Notes: generated from the sequence alone by a model not told the origin. A DNA stretch of 64,000 nucleotides from Nonomuraea jiangxiensis (GCF_900099965.1 NZ_FNDJ01000030.1:62001-126000); one strand, 5' to 3'. Numbered from the stretch's first letter, positions 24,929 through 34,837 are shown. Program-made: numbers and translations.

Positions 24929-26407
24929 ATGTACGCCCAGGTCACGGAGACATATGCCGCCGTGGTGTTCCTGCTCGGCGAACATGCCTACAAGCTGAAG
25001 AAACCGGTATGCCTCGACTACGGCACCCCGCTTGCGCGCCGCGCCGCGTGCCACCGGGAAGTGGAGCTCAACCGCAGGCTCGCCCCCGACGTGTACGAAG
25101 GCGTGGCCGACGTGCACGGTCCGGACGGCGCGGTCCGCGATCACCTCGTGGTGATGCGCCGCATGCCGCCCGAGCGGCGCCTGGCGACGCTGGTCCACCT
25201 GGGGAAGCCGGTGGAGGAGCCGCTACGCGAGATCGCGCGCCGGGTGGCGGGGCTGCACGCGAAGAGCGGTCACGGCCCCGAGATCGACAGGGAGGGCGGG
25301 CCGCAGGCGCTGCGGGCCCGGTGGAGCGCCGGTTTCGCGCAGGTGCGCGGCCTGCCCGGCGCCGCGATCGAGCCGGGCGCGCTGGAGGAGATCGAGCAGC
25401 ACGTGCGGGACTTCCTGCACGGCAGGCACTCCCTGTTCCAGGCCCGCATCGCGGCCGGCCGCATCGTGGACGGGCATGGCGACCTGCTGGCCGAGGACAT
25501 CTTCTGCCTGGACGACGGGCCGCGCATCCTGGACTGCCTGGAGTTCGACGAGCGTCTGCGCTTCGTCGACGGGGTGGACGACGCCGCCTTCCTCGCCATG
25601 GACCTGGAACGCCTGGGAGCGCCGCGGCTGGCCGAGCTGTTCCTGCACTGGTATGTCGAGTTCAGCGGAGATCCCGCGCCGACGGCGCTGTGGCACCACT
25701 ACGTCGCCTACCGGGCCTTCGTCCGCGCCAAGGCCGCCTGCCTGCGGCACCGGCAGGGCGACGCGGACGCCGGCTGGCAGGCGCGGCGGCTGGCCGAGCT
25801 CTCGCTCCACCACCTCCGCGCGGGAACGGTCACCGTGGTCCTGACCGGCGGCCCGCCGGGAAGCGGCAAGTCGATGCTCGGTGGCACGCTGGCCGACAGG
25901 CTCGGCTACACGCTGCTGGGCAGCGATCGCATCAGGAGGGAGCTCGCCGGTCTCGACCCGAAGCAGCCCGCGAGCACGCCGTGCCCGCCGGAGATCCACA
26001 CGCCCGAGCACACCGACCGGACCTACGCCGAGCTGCTGTCGCGCGCCGAGCGCCTCCTCGGCCACGGCGAGTCGGTGGTGCTGGACGCCTCCTGGGCCGA
26101 CCAGCGGCACCGGGCGGCGGCCGAGGCCATGGCCGCCCGGACCTTCAGCCGCCTGGTCGGCTTGCGGTGCACGGTCATTCCGCAGGCCGCCGCTGAGCGG
26201 CCGGCCGCCCGCGAGCCGGGACTCTCCGATGCGGACGAGAGCGTCGCCGCCGCCATGACCGCGGCCATGGCACCGTGGCCGGGCGTGACCGAGATCGACA
26301 CGGGAGAGTCGCCGGGGAAGGCGCTGCCCTGCGCGCTGGCCGCCGTTCACCCTCCCCACCTCGACGTGTCGTGGCGCTTCCGTAGACCACAACCGGCGTC
26401 CGACTGA
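24929..26407 (+). CDS. Aminoglycoside-phosphotransferase-like/AAA ATPase fusion (Rv2004c-like)
   Basis: Protein of 492 residues in two parts. The N-terminal half is a degenerate kinase fold: YKLKKPV at the nucleotide-binding Lys and HGDLLAEDIF (H183-D185) in place of the usual HGDLxxxN. The C-terminal half is a P-loop kinase (GGPPGSGKS, K314) with an LDASW Walker-B-like site. AGGAGGTGA 5 nt upstream fixes ATG 24929. The same architecture is Rv2004c, a DosR-regulon member in M. tuberculosis, and a DevR-like box precedes this gene. Substrate unknown. Confidence 0.85.
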   Translation: MYAQVTETYAAVVFLLGEHAYKLKKPVCLDYGTPLARRAACHREVELNRRLAPDVYEGVADVHGPDGAVRDHLVVMRRMPPERRLATLVHLGKPVEEPLREIARRVAGLHAKSGHGPEIDREGGPQALRARWSAGFAQVRGLPGAAIEPGALEEIEQHVRDFLHGRHSLFQARIAAGRIVDGHGDLLAEDIFCLDDGPRILDCLEFDERLRFVDGVDDAAFLAMDLERLGAPRLAELFLHWYVEFSGDPAPTALWHHYVAYRAFVRAKAACLRHRQGDADAGWQARRLAELSLHHLRAGTVTVVLTGGPPGSGKSMLGGTLADRLGYTLLGSDRIRRELAGLDPKQPASTPCPPEIHTPEHTDRTYAELLSRAERLLGHGESVVLDASWADQRHRAAAEAMAARTFSRLVGLRCTVIPQAAAERPAAREPGLSDADESVAAAMTAAMAPWPGVTEIDTGESPGKALPCALAAVHPPHLDVSWRFRRPQPASD

Positions 26408-26465
26408 ACGTGCGCCCGCCACCGACGACTAACGGGGCCGCGTAGGCCGACACGAGCCGCTCGCC

Positions 26466-26479
26466 GAGACCTTCGACCC
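26466..26479 (+). promoter_or_regulatory. DevR/DosR-like box upstream of the P-type ATPase gene
   Basis: GAGACCTTCGACCC, ending 26 nt before the ATG at 26506. It matches the other two boxes at 11-12 of 14 positions. Confidence 0.55.
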
Positions 26480-26505
26480 TGGGAACAAGCCGGTGACCAG
26501 CGAAG

Positions 26506-29064
26506 ATGGAGGAGGAGATGGGCGAGCCTGAGGCCGTTCTCCGGCCGGGGTTGTCATCCGAGCAGGCGGCCGCGCGGCTCGAACAGGACGGTCCGAATCT
26601 CCTGCCGGGCCGCCCGCCGGTGCCGGTGTGGCGCCGCGTGGCCGGGCAGATCCGTGATCCGCTGATCATCGTGCTGCTGGTGGCCACGGCACTGACCGCG
26701 CTCACCGGCGACTGGGCGGACATGGTCGTGATCCTGCTGGTGATCGTGGTCAACACGAGCGTCGGCGTGGCGCAGGAGGTACGCGCCGACCGGGCGATCA
26801 CCGCGCTGAACGAGCTCACCGCGCCCGTGGCCAGGGTCGTCCGGGACGGCGCGCAGCGGCGGATCCCGGCGGCCGGCGTGGTGGTCGGCGACCTGCTGGT
26901 GCTTGCCGAGGGCGACATCGTGCCGGCCGACGCCCGCGTGAGAGAGGCGGCGGCGCTGCTGGTGGACGAATCGGCACTGACCGGCGAGTCGATCTCGGTG
27001 GACAAGGGCCCCGGCGAGCAGGTGTCGGCCGGCACGGTCGTGGTACGCGGGCGTGGCCGGGCCGAGGTCACGGCGACCGGCTCGGCCGGCTCGGCCGGGC
27101 GCATCGCCGCGTTGATGGCGACGGGCCCCGGCCTGACGCCGCTGCAACGGCGCCTGGTCGGGGTGGGGCGGCTGCTGGCGGCGGTCACCGTGTTCCTGTG
27201 CGTCGTGGTCGGGGCTCTCGGGCTGGTACGGGGCCAGCCGGTCGAGCTGATGGTGGTGACCGCGATCAGCCTGGTGGTGGCGGCCGTGCCCGAGTCGCTG
27301 CCGGCCGTGGTCACCCTGAGCCTGGCGCTGGGCGCCCGGCGGATGGCCGCCCGCCACGCCCTCGTACGCCGCCTGCACGCCGTCGAGACGCTCGGCTCGG
27401 TCACGGTCCTGGCCACCGACAAGACCGGAACGCTGACCGAAGGCCGCATGGTCGTCCGCCACCTGTGGACCCCCACCGCCCAGGCCACGCTCACCGGCAC
27501 CGGATACGCCCCCTGCGGACGGCTTGAGGGCGGCCCGCCCGAAGCGTTCGCCGACCTGCTTACCGGCGGCGCCCTGTGCAACGACGCCCGGCTCCCGCAT
27601 GGCGAGGACGGCCGGTGGCAGGCCCTCGGTGACCCCACCGAGGCCGCCCTGCTGGCCGCCGCTGCCAAACTCGGCCTCGATCGCGCCGATTTGGACCACC
27701 GCTACCCGCGCCTGGCCGAACACCCCTTCGACAGCGCCCGCAAGCGCATGAGCACCCTGCACCGGCTGCCCGATGGCCGAGCCAGAGCGGTCTGCAAGGG
27801 CGCGCCGGAGTCCCTGCTGCGTCCGGCGGTGCTCGCGGACGACCCCGCACTCCGTACCCGGGCCGCCGAACAGGCCGAGCGATTCGCCCAGGCGGGCTAC
27901 CGGGTGCTGGCCATCGCCCAGACCGACCTCGCGGCCACGCCCGGGGAGGTGCCGGAGAGCGGGCTGAGCCTGCTCGGGCTGGTCGCCATCCTCGATCCGC
28001 CACGCCAGGCCGCCGCCGGAGCCGTGGCCGCCTGTCTCCGGGCCGGGATCCGGCCGGTGCTCATCTCGGGAGACCATCCGGGCACGGCCCGCGCCATCGC
28101 CACCGAGCTCGGCATCATCGCCCCCGGCGCCGCGATCACGGATTGCCGTACTGTGCCGTCCCTGGACGGGACGGCCGTCTACGCGCGGGCCACCCCCGAG
28201 CAGAAACTCCACCTCATCGAACGCATGCGCGCCGACGGCGACGTGGTGGCGATGACCGGTGACGGCGTCAACGACGGCCCGGCCCTGCGACGCGCCGACA
28301 TCGGCGTGGCCATGGGCGGGCGCGGCACCGAGGTCGCCCGCCAGGCCGCCGACCTGGTCCTGGCCGACGACAACCTGGACACCGTCGTGGCCGCCGTCGA
28401 GGAGGGCCGGCGCGTGTACGCCAACATCCGCCGCTTCCTCGTCTACGGCCTGTCCGGCGGCGCCGCCGAGATCGCCGTCATGCTGCTCGGCCCGCTGTTC
28501 GGGCTCGCGCTGCCGCTGCTGCCCGCCCAGATCCTGTGGATCAACCTGCTCACCCACGGCCTGCCCGGCGTGGCCCTCGGCGGCGAGCCCGCCGACCCGG
28601 CCGCGATGAGCCGCCCACCCCGCCCGCCGGACCAGAGCATCCTGCGGGCGGGCCTGTGGCAGCGGGTCGTCCGCATCGCCGTCGTCCTGACCGCCGTGAC
28701 CCTCGGCGTCGCCGTGTGGGCTGCGCACACCGGACGCCCGTGGCAGAGCATGGCCTTCTTCGCCCTGGGCGCCACCCAGCTCGGCGTGGCGCTCGGCTCG
28801 CGCGCCCGGCCCGGCTCGTCGGCCAACCCCATGCTGCTGATCGCCGTGGCGGGGGCGCTCGTTCTGCAGCTCGCGGGCCTGTACGTGCCGCCGCTGCGCG
28901 AGTTGCTCGGCACCCGGCCGCTGCCCGCCGGTGACCTGCTCATCGTGGCCGCCCTGTCGGTCCTCGGCTACGCCGCCGCCCGACTGGACCGGATCCTGCA
29001 CCGCGACCCCGATCCACCGGCGCGGGACGGGCATGGTCCTCGACCGCGAACCTTGGCGTGCTGA
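26506..29064 (+). CDS. P-type cation-transporting ATPase (P2A, CtpF-like)
   Basis: Membrane pump of 852 residues. Motifs in order: N-terminal cation-ATPase domain (LSSEQAAARLEQDGPNLLP), actuator TGES (159-162), M4 PESLP, phosphorylation site DKTGT (D305), nucleotide-binding KGAPE, and hinge GDGVND (585-590); C-terminal helices M5-M10 follow. PESLP with this domain order indicates the Ca2+/Mn2+/Na+ P2 branch rather than a heavy-metal P1B pump (no CPC, no metal-binding CXXC). CtpF of M. tuberculosis is also a DosR-regulon gene. A second ATG at 26518, right after GGAGGAG, is an alternative start. Confidence 0.92.
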   Translation: MEEEMGEPEAVLRPGLSSEQAAARLEQDGPNLLPGRPPVPVWRRVAGQIRDPLIIVLLVATALTALTGDWADMVVILLVIVVNTSVGVAQEVRADRAITALNELTAPVARVVRDGAQRRIPAAGVVVGDLLVLAEGDIVPADARVREAAALLVDESALTGESISVDKGPGEQVSAGTVVVRGRGRAEVTATGSAGSAGRIAALMATGPGLTPLQRRLVGVGRLLAAVTVFLCVVVGALGLVRGQPVELMVVTAISLVVAAVPESLPAVVTLSLALGARRMAARHALVRRLHAVETLGSVTVLATDKTGTLTEGRMVVRHLWTPTAQATLTGTGYAPCGRLEGGPPEAFADLLTGGALCNDARLPHGEDGRWQALGDPTEAALLAAAAKLGLDRADLDHRYPRLAEHPFDSARKRMSTLHRLPDGRARAVCKGAPESLLRPAVLADDPALRTRAAEQAERFAQAGYRVLAIAQTDLAATPGEVPESGLSLLGLVAILDPPRQAAAGAVAACLRAGIRPVLISGDHPGTARAIATELGIIAPGAAITDCRTVPSLDGTAVYARATPEQKLHLIERMRADGDVVAMTGDGVNDGPALRRADIGVAMGGRGTEVARQAADLVLADDNLDTVVAAVEEGRRVYANIRRFLVYGLSGGAAEIAVMLLGPLFGLALPLLPAQILWINLLTHGLPGVALGGEPADPAAMSRPPRPPDQSILRAGLWQRVVRIAVVLTAVTLGVAVWAAHTGRPWQSMAFFALGATQLGVALGSRARPGSSANPMLLIAVAGALVLQLAGLYVPPLRELLGTRPLPAGDLLIVAALSVLGYAAARLDRILHRDPDPPARDGHGPRPRTLAC

Positions 29065-29072
29065 GGCCCGTC

Positions 29073-29750
29073 TCAGTGCGCGCCCGGGGGTGCGGTGGTG
29101 TCCGCCCCGGGAGTTCGGCGGGCGAGCCATTCGGCATCGGTGAGGGCGTAGATCACGGTGTCGCGCCAGCCTGTCCCGTCGTGGCGGTCATGATGGAACG
29201 TCGCTTCTTTGCGCAGGCCGAGTCGTTCGCAGAGAGCCTGGGACGGCTCGTTGGCCGTGTCCACCGACGCGGCGATCCGGTGTGCGCCAAGGCCCGTGGC
29301 GAGGTCGAGAAGTGCGGTGGCCGCCTCACGGGCATACCCCTGTCCCTGGAAGTCCGGGTGCAGGACCCACCCCACCGCGACCTGGGCGTGGGCGGCACTG
29401 GTGAGGATGAGGGTGAGATCGCCGATGACCCGGCCCTCCCCTCCGCCGCCGATGCCCGGTTCGCCGGGCAGCACGATCGCCAGGGCCACCCCGTCCCCGT
29501 CGGCGGCCAGGGCGCGCTGCTTCGTGCGCAGCTCGGTGTGCTCATGGCTGGCTTCCCGGTCGCGCAGGGGCCAGGGCAGGTAGGCCACGACCTCCGGCAG
29601 CCGCTGGTAGGCATGGATGTCGTCGGCGTCCCGCGCGCGGATCGGCCGAAGGACGAGGCGAGCGGTCCGGATGGGGGATACGTCCAGCGCGGCGAGGTCG
29701 AAGGGCAACAGCAGTTTTGGCGGGGTGCCGCCATGGGCCGTCGTGTTCAT
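29073..29750 (-). CDS. GNAT-family N-acetyltransferase (RimJ/RimL type)
   Basis: Acetyltransferase of 225 residues; ATG 29750 follows AGGAGA. RimJ/RimL-type hallmarks: RTARLVLRPIRARDADDIHAYQ near the N-terminus, VAVGWVLHPDFQGQGYAREAATALLDLA containing the acetyl-CoA pyrophosphate loop (Q-G-Q-G-Y-A), and ASVDTANEPSQALCERLGLRKEA. Substrate could be a ribosomal protein N-terminus, an amino sugar or an antibiotic. Convergent with the P-type ATPase gene (8-nt gap). Confidence 0.9.
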   Translation of the reverse strand: MNTTAHGGTPPKLLLPFDLAALDVSPIRTARLVLRPIRARDADDIHAYQRLPEVVAYLPWPLRDREASHEHTELRTKQRALAADGDGVALAIVLPGEPGIGGGGEGRVIGDLTLILTSAAHAQVAVGWVLHPDFQGQGYAREAATALLDLATGLGAHRIAASVDTANEPSQALCERLGLRKEATFHHDRHDGTGWRDTVIYALTDAEWLARRTPGADTTAPPGAH

Positions 29751-29880
29751 GGATCTCCTGTTGAAGAGGCGCACAAGGTGAACCCCTCCCGACCCTGCCA
29801 CCAATGATCGATTTGATCCATTTAATACTTCTTGGGATGCCATGAAGCGCCGCTTATGTCGTTCCTGCGGATGCCGGTGA

Positions 29881-30675
29881 TCAGCGCAGGTGTACGGGGA
29901 CTCGCATCCAGTCGTCGGGCATCCCGGTGATCGCCCGGCCGCTGGTCATGCGCAGTCCCGCGGCGGCGCAGCAGTAGGCCACGGCCTGGCCTTGATAGAG
30001 GTAGGCGGCGAGGATGTCCTCGGCGGAGCCGTCCGGAGAGACGATGCCGCCGCCCGGGTGCGTGTCCCGTCGCTCGATGACGCCGTCGCGGGCGACGCTT
30101 CCCTGGTTGCCGCTGCGGGGGTTGGCGTACAGCGCGTGGCAGACGGTGCCGGCCGACAGGCGCTCCAGGACGCGGTTGCCGCACGGGAGCGACCCCCATG
30201 GCTGGCTGACAACGCATCCGCCGGGCACTTCGGTGATGCCGACGGTGGTGCGGGAATCCATGCTGGACCACAGATCTTCGGCGCCGTCCTCGTACGCCTG
30301 CTCGGCCTCCAGCCGCCGTACGGCCTCGGCCATGCTGATCCCGGCGACACACACCAGGCCCAGCCCCTCGTACTCCAGTTCGCCCAGCGCGTCGATCAGG
30401 CGCCTGGCCTCCGCCACGGCCGCGGTCTCGGCGGTGGACAGACCGGGTCGTCCCGGCGGGAGGCCGAAGCGGCCGGGAGTGGGGGTGGCCAGGCTGAGCC
30501 GTCCGGGCGTCCAGCCGGACATCATCGGCCGCCACGGGTCGGCACCGGCGGCCAGCAGGGCGAGGACGCCCGCGTGGGTGTCCGCGCCGGCGTCGAGGTG
30601 GCGGCGGATCAGGCGGAGGTCGGACCAGCCGTTCCGGCCGATGCCGGACCAGGTCGTGCCGCCGGTGGCCATCAT
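29881..30675 (-). CDS. Hypothetical protein with ankyrin-like N-terminus
   Basis: Protein of 264 residues. ATG 30675 is preferred over GTG 30681 because AAGGAG is then 7 nt upstream. The N-terminal segment WSGIGRNGWSDLRLIRRHLDAGADTHAGVLALLAAGADP has the spacing of ankyrin-type helices. The remainder has a short YEGLGLVCVAG strand, GNRVLERLSAGTVCHALYANPRSGNQ and AYLYQGQAVAYCCAAAGL; no catalytic signature I recognise. No signal peptide. Unlinked to neighbours. Confidence 0.65.
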   Translation of the reverse strand: MMATGGTTWSGIGRNGWSDLRLIRRHLDAGADTHAGVLALLAAGADPWRPMMSGWTPGRLSLATPTPGRFGLPPGRPGLSTAETAAVAEARRLIDALGELEYEGLGLVCVAGISMAEAVRRLEAEQAYEDGAEDLWSSMDSRTTVGITEVPGGCVVSQPWGSLPCGNRVLERLSAGTVCHALYANPRSGNQGSVARDGVIERRDTHPGGGIVSPDGSAEDILAAYLYQGQAVAYCCAAAGLRMTSGRAITGMPDDWMRVPVHLR

Positions 30676-30881
30676 GCTCACTCCTTGAGGGGACGTACGG
30701 GATGAACGCCGTCGATGATGGCGTACACGACCGACAGCTTTCCTTCGCCGGTATCAGGACAATGCCCGGCGAACGTATGCGGGTGTTCGGCGGGTTCCCT
30801 GCCGCAAGCCGTTAACCAGCGGTTTTATGGGTAGCCGCCGTGAGAGAATGCTCGTCCTTCGCCGCATCGAGAGGGGTGCAC

Positions 30882-31517
30882 ATGGCCTCCGAACCGCCGG
30901 GCTCCCGTGTTCCGCTCGGGGCGGAGCCCGCCTCGCTGTTCTCCCGGCGTACGTTCATCGCGACGGCGACCGCGGTGACCGTCGGCGGGGTGGCCGTGGC
31001 GAGCGATGTGGTGCCGGAGCCGTCTCCGCAGGCGACCGGGGCGCCGGTCAGCGGTCGCGTCTCGCTGGTCGTCAACGGCGAGGGGCGCACCGCGACGATC
31101 GACAACCGCACCTCGCTGCTGGACCTGCTACGCGAGCGGTTCGGGCTCACGGGCACCAAGAAGGGCTGCGATGCCGGCGCCTGCGGGGCGTGCACCGTCC
31201 TGGTGGACGGCCGCCGGGTCAACGCCTGCCTGACGCTGGCGGTGCGGCTGGAGGGCGCCGAGGTCACCACCATCGAAGGGCTCGCCCCGGGCGGGGACGA
31301 CGAACTGCACCCGTTGCAGCAGGCGTTCATCGAGCAGGACGCCTTCCAGTGCGGCTACTGCACCCCTGGCCAGATCATGTCCGGCATCGGCTGCATCCAG
31401 GAGGGTCACACGCGCTCGCCGGGGGAGATCCGGGAGTGGATGAGCGGGAACATCTGCCGCTGCGGCTGCTACGTGAACATCGTCAAAGCGGTCGAGCAGG
31501 CCGCCGGGACGACGTGA
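30882..31517 (+). CDS. Aldehyde/xanthine dehydrogenase 2Fe-2S subunit, Tat-exported (PaoA-like)
   Basis: Electron-transfer subunit of a molybdenum hydroxylase, 211 residues. The N-terminus has a twin-arginine signal (SRRTFIATATAVTVGG). Two [2Fe-2S] clusters are evident: plant-type CDAGACGACTV with a later Cys in NAC, and the all-alpha domain with CGYCTPGQ and CRCGCY. With the next two genes it forms a PaoABC/YagTSR-like periplasmic aldehyde oxidoreductase that detoxifies aldehydes. The preceding in-frame GTG at 30840 is not needed; ATG 30882 puts the signal in normal position. Confidence 0.92.
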   Translation: MASEPPGSRVPLGAEPASLFSRRTFIATATAVTVGGVAVASDVVPEPSPQATGAPVSGRVSLVVNGEGRTATIDNRTSLLDLLRERFGLTGTKKGCDAGACGACTVLVDGRRVNACLTLAVRLEGAEVTTIEGLAPGGDDELHPLQQAFIEQDAFQCGYCTPGQIMSGIGCIQEGHTRSPGEIREWMSGNICRCGCYVNIVKAVEQAAGTT

Positions 31518-31529
31518 GATCCGGCTCCG

Positions 31530-32522
31530 ATGCATCCTTTCTCCTACACCAAGGTCTCCGACCTCGCCGGCGCGCTCGCCGCCGGGCGTCGTGGCGGACG
31601 CTATCTCGCGGGTGGCACCATGCTGGTCGACCTGATGCGCGAGAGCGTCGAGCGTCCCTCCGTCCTGGTCGACATCAGTGCCCTGCCGCTGGGTGAGATC
31701 ACCGCCACGGCGGGCGGGGGGCTGCGCATCGGCGCACTGGTACGGATGGCCGAGGCCGCCGCCCACCCCTCGGTACGCGCCGCCTTTCCCGTCATCTCGC
31801 AGGCACTGGAGTCGAGCGCCTCCGCCCAGCTCCGCAACATGGCCACCATCGGCGGCAACATCATGCAGCGCACCCGATGCCCCTACTTCCGCGACGTGAC
31901 GGCGGCCTGCAACAAGCGCGAACCCGGCGCGGGGTGCGCGGCGCTGGGCGGGTTCAACCGCGCCCATGCGATCCTCGGCGCCTCCGAGCACTGCGCCGCC
32001 ACACATCCCTCGGACGTCGCCGTGGCGTTCGCGGCGCTGGAGGCGAACGTCCACCTGCTGGGCCCGGACGGGGAGCGCAGCGTCGCCCTGGCCGACTTCC
32101 TGCTGCCGCCGGGCGGCACCCCGCAGCGGGAACAGGCCGCGCGTCCAGGGGAGCTGATCACCGCCGTCGAGATCCCGGCCCATCCGCGCCCGCTCCGGTC
32201 CGGGTATCTCAAGGTACGCGACCGGCAGTCGTACGAGTTCGCGCTGACCTCGGCGGCGGTCGCGCTGCACCTGCGCGACGGGGTGATCCACCAGGCGAAG
32301 GTGGCCGCCGGAGGCGTCGGCACCGTGCCGTGGAAGCTGCCTGCCGTCGAACGCCTCCTCATCGGCGAACGGCCATCACAGGCGCTGTGGGCCGAGGCCG
32401 CCGAGCGGGCGGCCGACGGGGCTCGCCCGCTCGAACACAACAGGTTCAAAATCGAACTGCTCAAGCGCACCGTCGAACGCCAACTGCGCGTCGTGGGGGA
32501 TCTCGCAGGAGGCACAGCATGA
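31530..32522 (+). CDS. FAD-binding subunit of the molybdenum hydroxylase (PaoB-like)
   Basis: Flavoprotein of 330 residues, 12 nt after the Fe-S subunit. The FAD pyrophosphate loop is AGGTMLVDLM and the second site ATIGGNIM. The stretch RCPYFRD ... ACNKREPGAGC ... SEHCAATHPSD carries four Cys spaced as in PaoB/YagS enzymes that bind an additional [4Fe-4S] cluster. It shuttles electrons from the 2Fe-2S clusters to an acceptor. Its stop overlaps the start of the large subunit (ATGA). Confidence 0.93.
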   Translation: MHPFSYTKVSDLAGALAAGRRGGRYLAGGTMLVDLMRESVERPSVLVDISALPLGEITATAGGGLRIGALVRMAEAAAHPSVRAAFPVISQALESSASAQLRNMATIGGNIMQRTRCPYFRDVTAACNKREPGAGCAALGGFNRAHAILGASEHCAATHPSDVAVAFAALEANVHLLGPDGERSVALADFLLPPGGTPQREQAARPGELITAVEIPAHPRPLRSGYLKVRDRQSYEFALTSAAVALHLRDGVIHQAKVAAGGVGTVPWKLPAVERLLIGERPSQALWAEAAERAADGARPLEHNRFKIELLKRTVERQLRVVGDLAGGTA

Positions 32523-34702
32523 GCCGGCGAGCCGTCGGGGCGCCGCTGTCCCGGGTGGACGGGCGCCTGAAGGTGACCGGACAGGCGAAGTACGCCGCCG
32601 ACCACCCCGCCGACGGGGTCGTGCACGCCGTCATCGTCGGCAGCACCGTGAGCCGCGGGCGCATCACCGCCGTCGACACCCGCGCGGCCTCGGCCCTGTC
32701 CGGCGTCCTGAAGGTGATCAGCCACCGCAACGCGCCCAGACTGGCCTACCACCGCAATCCGAGCTCCAACAACCCGGAAACCGGCGAGCGGCTGCGCGTC
32801 TTCCAGGACGACAGGGTCCGCTTCCGGGGGCAGCCGGTCGCGGTCGTGGTGGCCACGACGCCGGAGGCGGCCCGGCACGGCGCGAGCCTGGTCGTGGTCC
32901 GCTACGACGCCGAACAGCCGTCCACGGACCTGGCCGGGGCCCCCGCGAGCGCCCCCGTGACCTACGCGCGCGGCGACGCCGACCTGGCCGTGGGGTCCGC
33001 CGCGGTACGGCTGGAGATGACCTACCGCACCGCCCGCAACCACCACAACGCGATGGAGCCGCACGCCACCATCGCCCGCTGGGACGGCGGCCGGCTCACC
33101 GTCTGGGACAAGACCCAGTGGGTCGTCGGCACTCAGCGGGAGCTCGCGGCCGTGTTCGGCGTGGAGCTGAGCGCCGTGCGGGTGATCTCGCCGTTCGTGG
33201 GCGGGGCGTTCGGCAGCGGCCTGCGGGCCTGGCCGCACGTCACCATCGCGGCTCTGGCCGCGCGCATGGTGGGCCGCCCCGTCAAGCTCGTCCTCACCCG
33301 CGGGCAGCTCTACTCGGGGACGGGTTACCGGCCCGCGTACGAGTATCGCCTGCGCCTGGGCAGCGACCGGCGCGGCCGGCTGACCGCGATGGTCCACGAC
33401 ATCAGGGCGGAGACCTCGTCGTACGAGGATTTCAGGGAGAACGTCCTCGCGGCCGGGCAGACGCTCTACAGCATGCCCCACGTCCGGCAGACGTACCGGA
33501 CGGTGCCGCTGGACGTGAACACCCCGCTGTACATGCGCGGCCCCGGTCACGTCACGGCGGCCTACGTCATCGAGTCGGCGGTGGACGAACTCGCCCACGA
33601 GCTCGGCATCGACCCGATCGAGCTGCGCCGGCGCAACGAACCGGCCGAGGACGAGTCGAACGGGATGCCGTTCTCCACCCGGCGGTTGCGCGAGTGCTAC
33701 ACCGTCGGCGCCCGCGAGTTCGGATGGGAGCGCCGCGCCCCCGAACCGCGGTCCACGCGCCGCGGAGACTGGCTGATCGGCATGGGCATGGCCGCCGGCG
33801 CCCACGGCACCGTGCGGAACCCGGCCCAGGCCCGGGTCGTGCTCGACGCGCGCGGCACCGCGCTGGTCGAGGCGGCGACCAGCGACATGGGCCCCGGCAC
33901 GTACACCTCCATGACCCAGATCGCCGCCGACGCCCTCGGCCTGGCGGTGCGGGCCGTGGAGTTCCGGCTCGGAGACTCCGGCATGCCGCGGACCCCGGCG
34001 CACGGAGCCTCGCAGACCACGGCGAGCGTCGGGTCCGCCGTCCAGGACGGCTGCGACAAGTTGCGGCGCCAGGCGATCGAGCTGGCCGTCGGGGACCGGC
34101 GATCGCCGCTGCACGGCGTCGACGCCCGTCACGTCACGGTCAGCGCCGGCCGGCTGCACGTCACGGCCGACCCCGCGCGCGGCGAGACCTACCAGCGGCT
34201 CCTGGCCCGGCACGGCCGCGCCCGCCTGGAAACACTCGGCCTCTTCGAACCGGGGGAGTCCCGCTTCTCCACGGCCGCCTACGGCGCGACGTTCGCCGAG
34301 GTCGCCGTGGACCACCGGCTCGGCCTGGTCAGGGTGCTGCGCATGCTCGGCGTCTACGACGCGGGGCGGATCATCAGTCCCAAGCTCGCCGAGAGCCAGG
34401 CGCTCGGCGGCATGGTGGGCGGCATCGGCGCCGCGCTGCTGGAGCGTACGATCACGGACCACCGCGACGGCATGATCGTCAATGCCGACCTCGCCTCCTA
34501 CCTCGTCCCGGTGAACGCCGACGTTCCCGACCTGCGGGCCATCTTTCTGGAGGGCGCGGACCCCGAGGCAGACCCCATCGGCGTCAAGGGCCTCGGCGAG
34601 GTGGTGCACATCGGCGTGGCGCCCGCCATCGCCAACGCCGTCTTTCACGCCACCGGCCGCCGCGTCCGCGAACTCCCGATCACAGCCGAAGCCCTGCTCT
34701 GA
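32519..34702 (+). CDS. Molybdopterin-binding large subunit of the molybdenum hydroxylase (PaoC-like)
   Basis: Catalytic subunit of 727 residues with the xanthine-dehydrogenase fold. GAPLSRVDGRLKVTGQAKYAAD is the standard N-terminus, FVGGAFGSGLRAWPH is a molybdopterin-binding loop and KGLGEVVHIGVAPAIANAV carries the catalytic Glu. Its length equals that of PaoC-type enzymes, which use cytosine-dinucleotide cofactor and oxidise aromatic and aliphatic aldehydes. It lacks its own signal, consistent with piggy-back Tat export on the small subunit. No dedicated maturation (PaoD-like) gene is seen. Confidence 0.93.
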   Translation: MSRRAVGAPLSRVDGRLKVTGQAKYAADHPADGVVHAVIVGSTVSRGRITAVDTRAASALSGVLKVISHRNAPRLAYHRNPSSNNPETGERLRVFQDDRVRFRGQPVAVVVATTPEAARHGASLVVVRYDAEQPSTDLAGAPASAPVTYARGDADLAVGSAAVRLEMTYRTARNHHNAMEPHATIARWDGGRLTVWDKTQWVVGTQRELAAVFGVELSAVRVISPFVGGAFGSGLRAWPHVTIAALAARMVGRPVKLVLTRGQLYSGTGYRPAYEYRLRLGSDRRGRLTAMVHDIRAETSSYEDFRENVLAAGQTLYSMPHVRQTYRTVPLDVNTPLYMRGPGHVTAAYVIESAVDELAHELGIDPIELRRRNEPAEDESNGMPFSTRRLRECYTVGAREFGWERRAPEPRSTRRGDWLIGMGMAAGAHGTVRNPAQARVVLDARGTALVEAATSDMGPGTYTSMTQIAADALGLAVRAVEFRLGDSGMPRTPAHGASQTTASVGSAVQDGCDKLRRQAIELAVGDRRSPLHGVDARHVTVSAGRLHVTADPARGETYQRLLARHGRARLETLGLFEPGESRFSTAAYGATFAEVAVDHRLGLVRVLRMLGVYDAGRIISPKLAESQALGGMVGGIGAALLERTITDHRDGMIVNADLASYLVPVNADVPDLRAIFLEGADPEADPIGVKGLGEVVHIGVAPAIANAVFHATGRRVRELPITAEALL

Positions 34703-34837
34703 CCGCGACGACACCCTTCAGTATGTCGAATACCTGGCAAGCATGGCTTTGCCCGTAGGACAGTTACCGGCTACCTGACCAGGTAAGCCCTTCCAGCAAG
34801 GCCGTGGATGCCCAACCCCGGCCGGGGAGGTCGAGAC

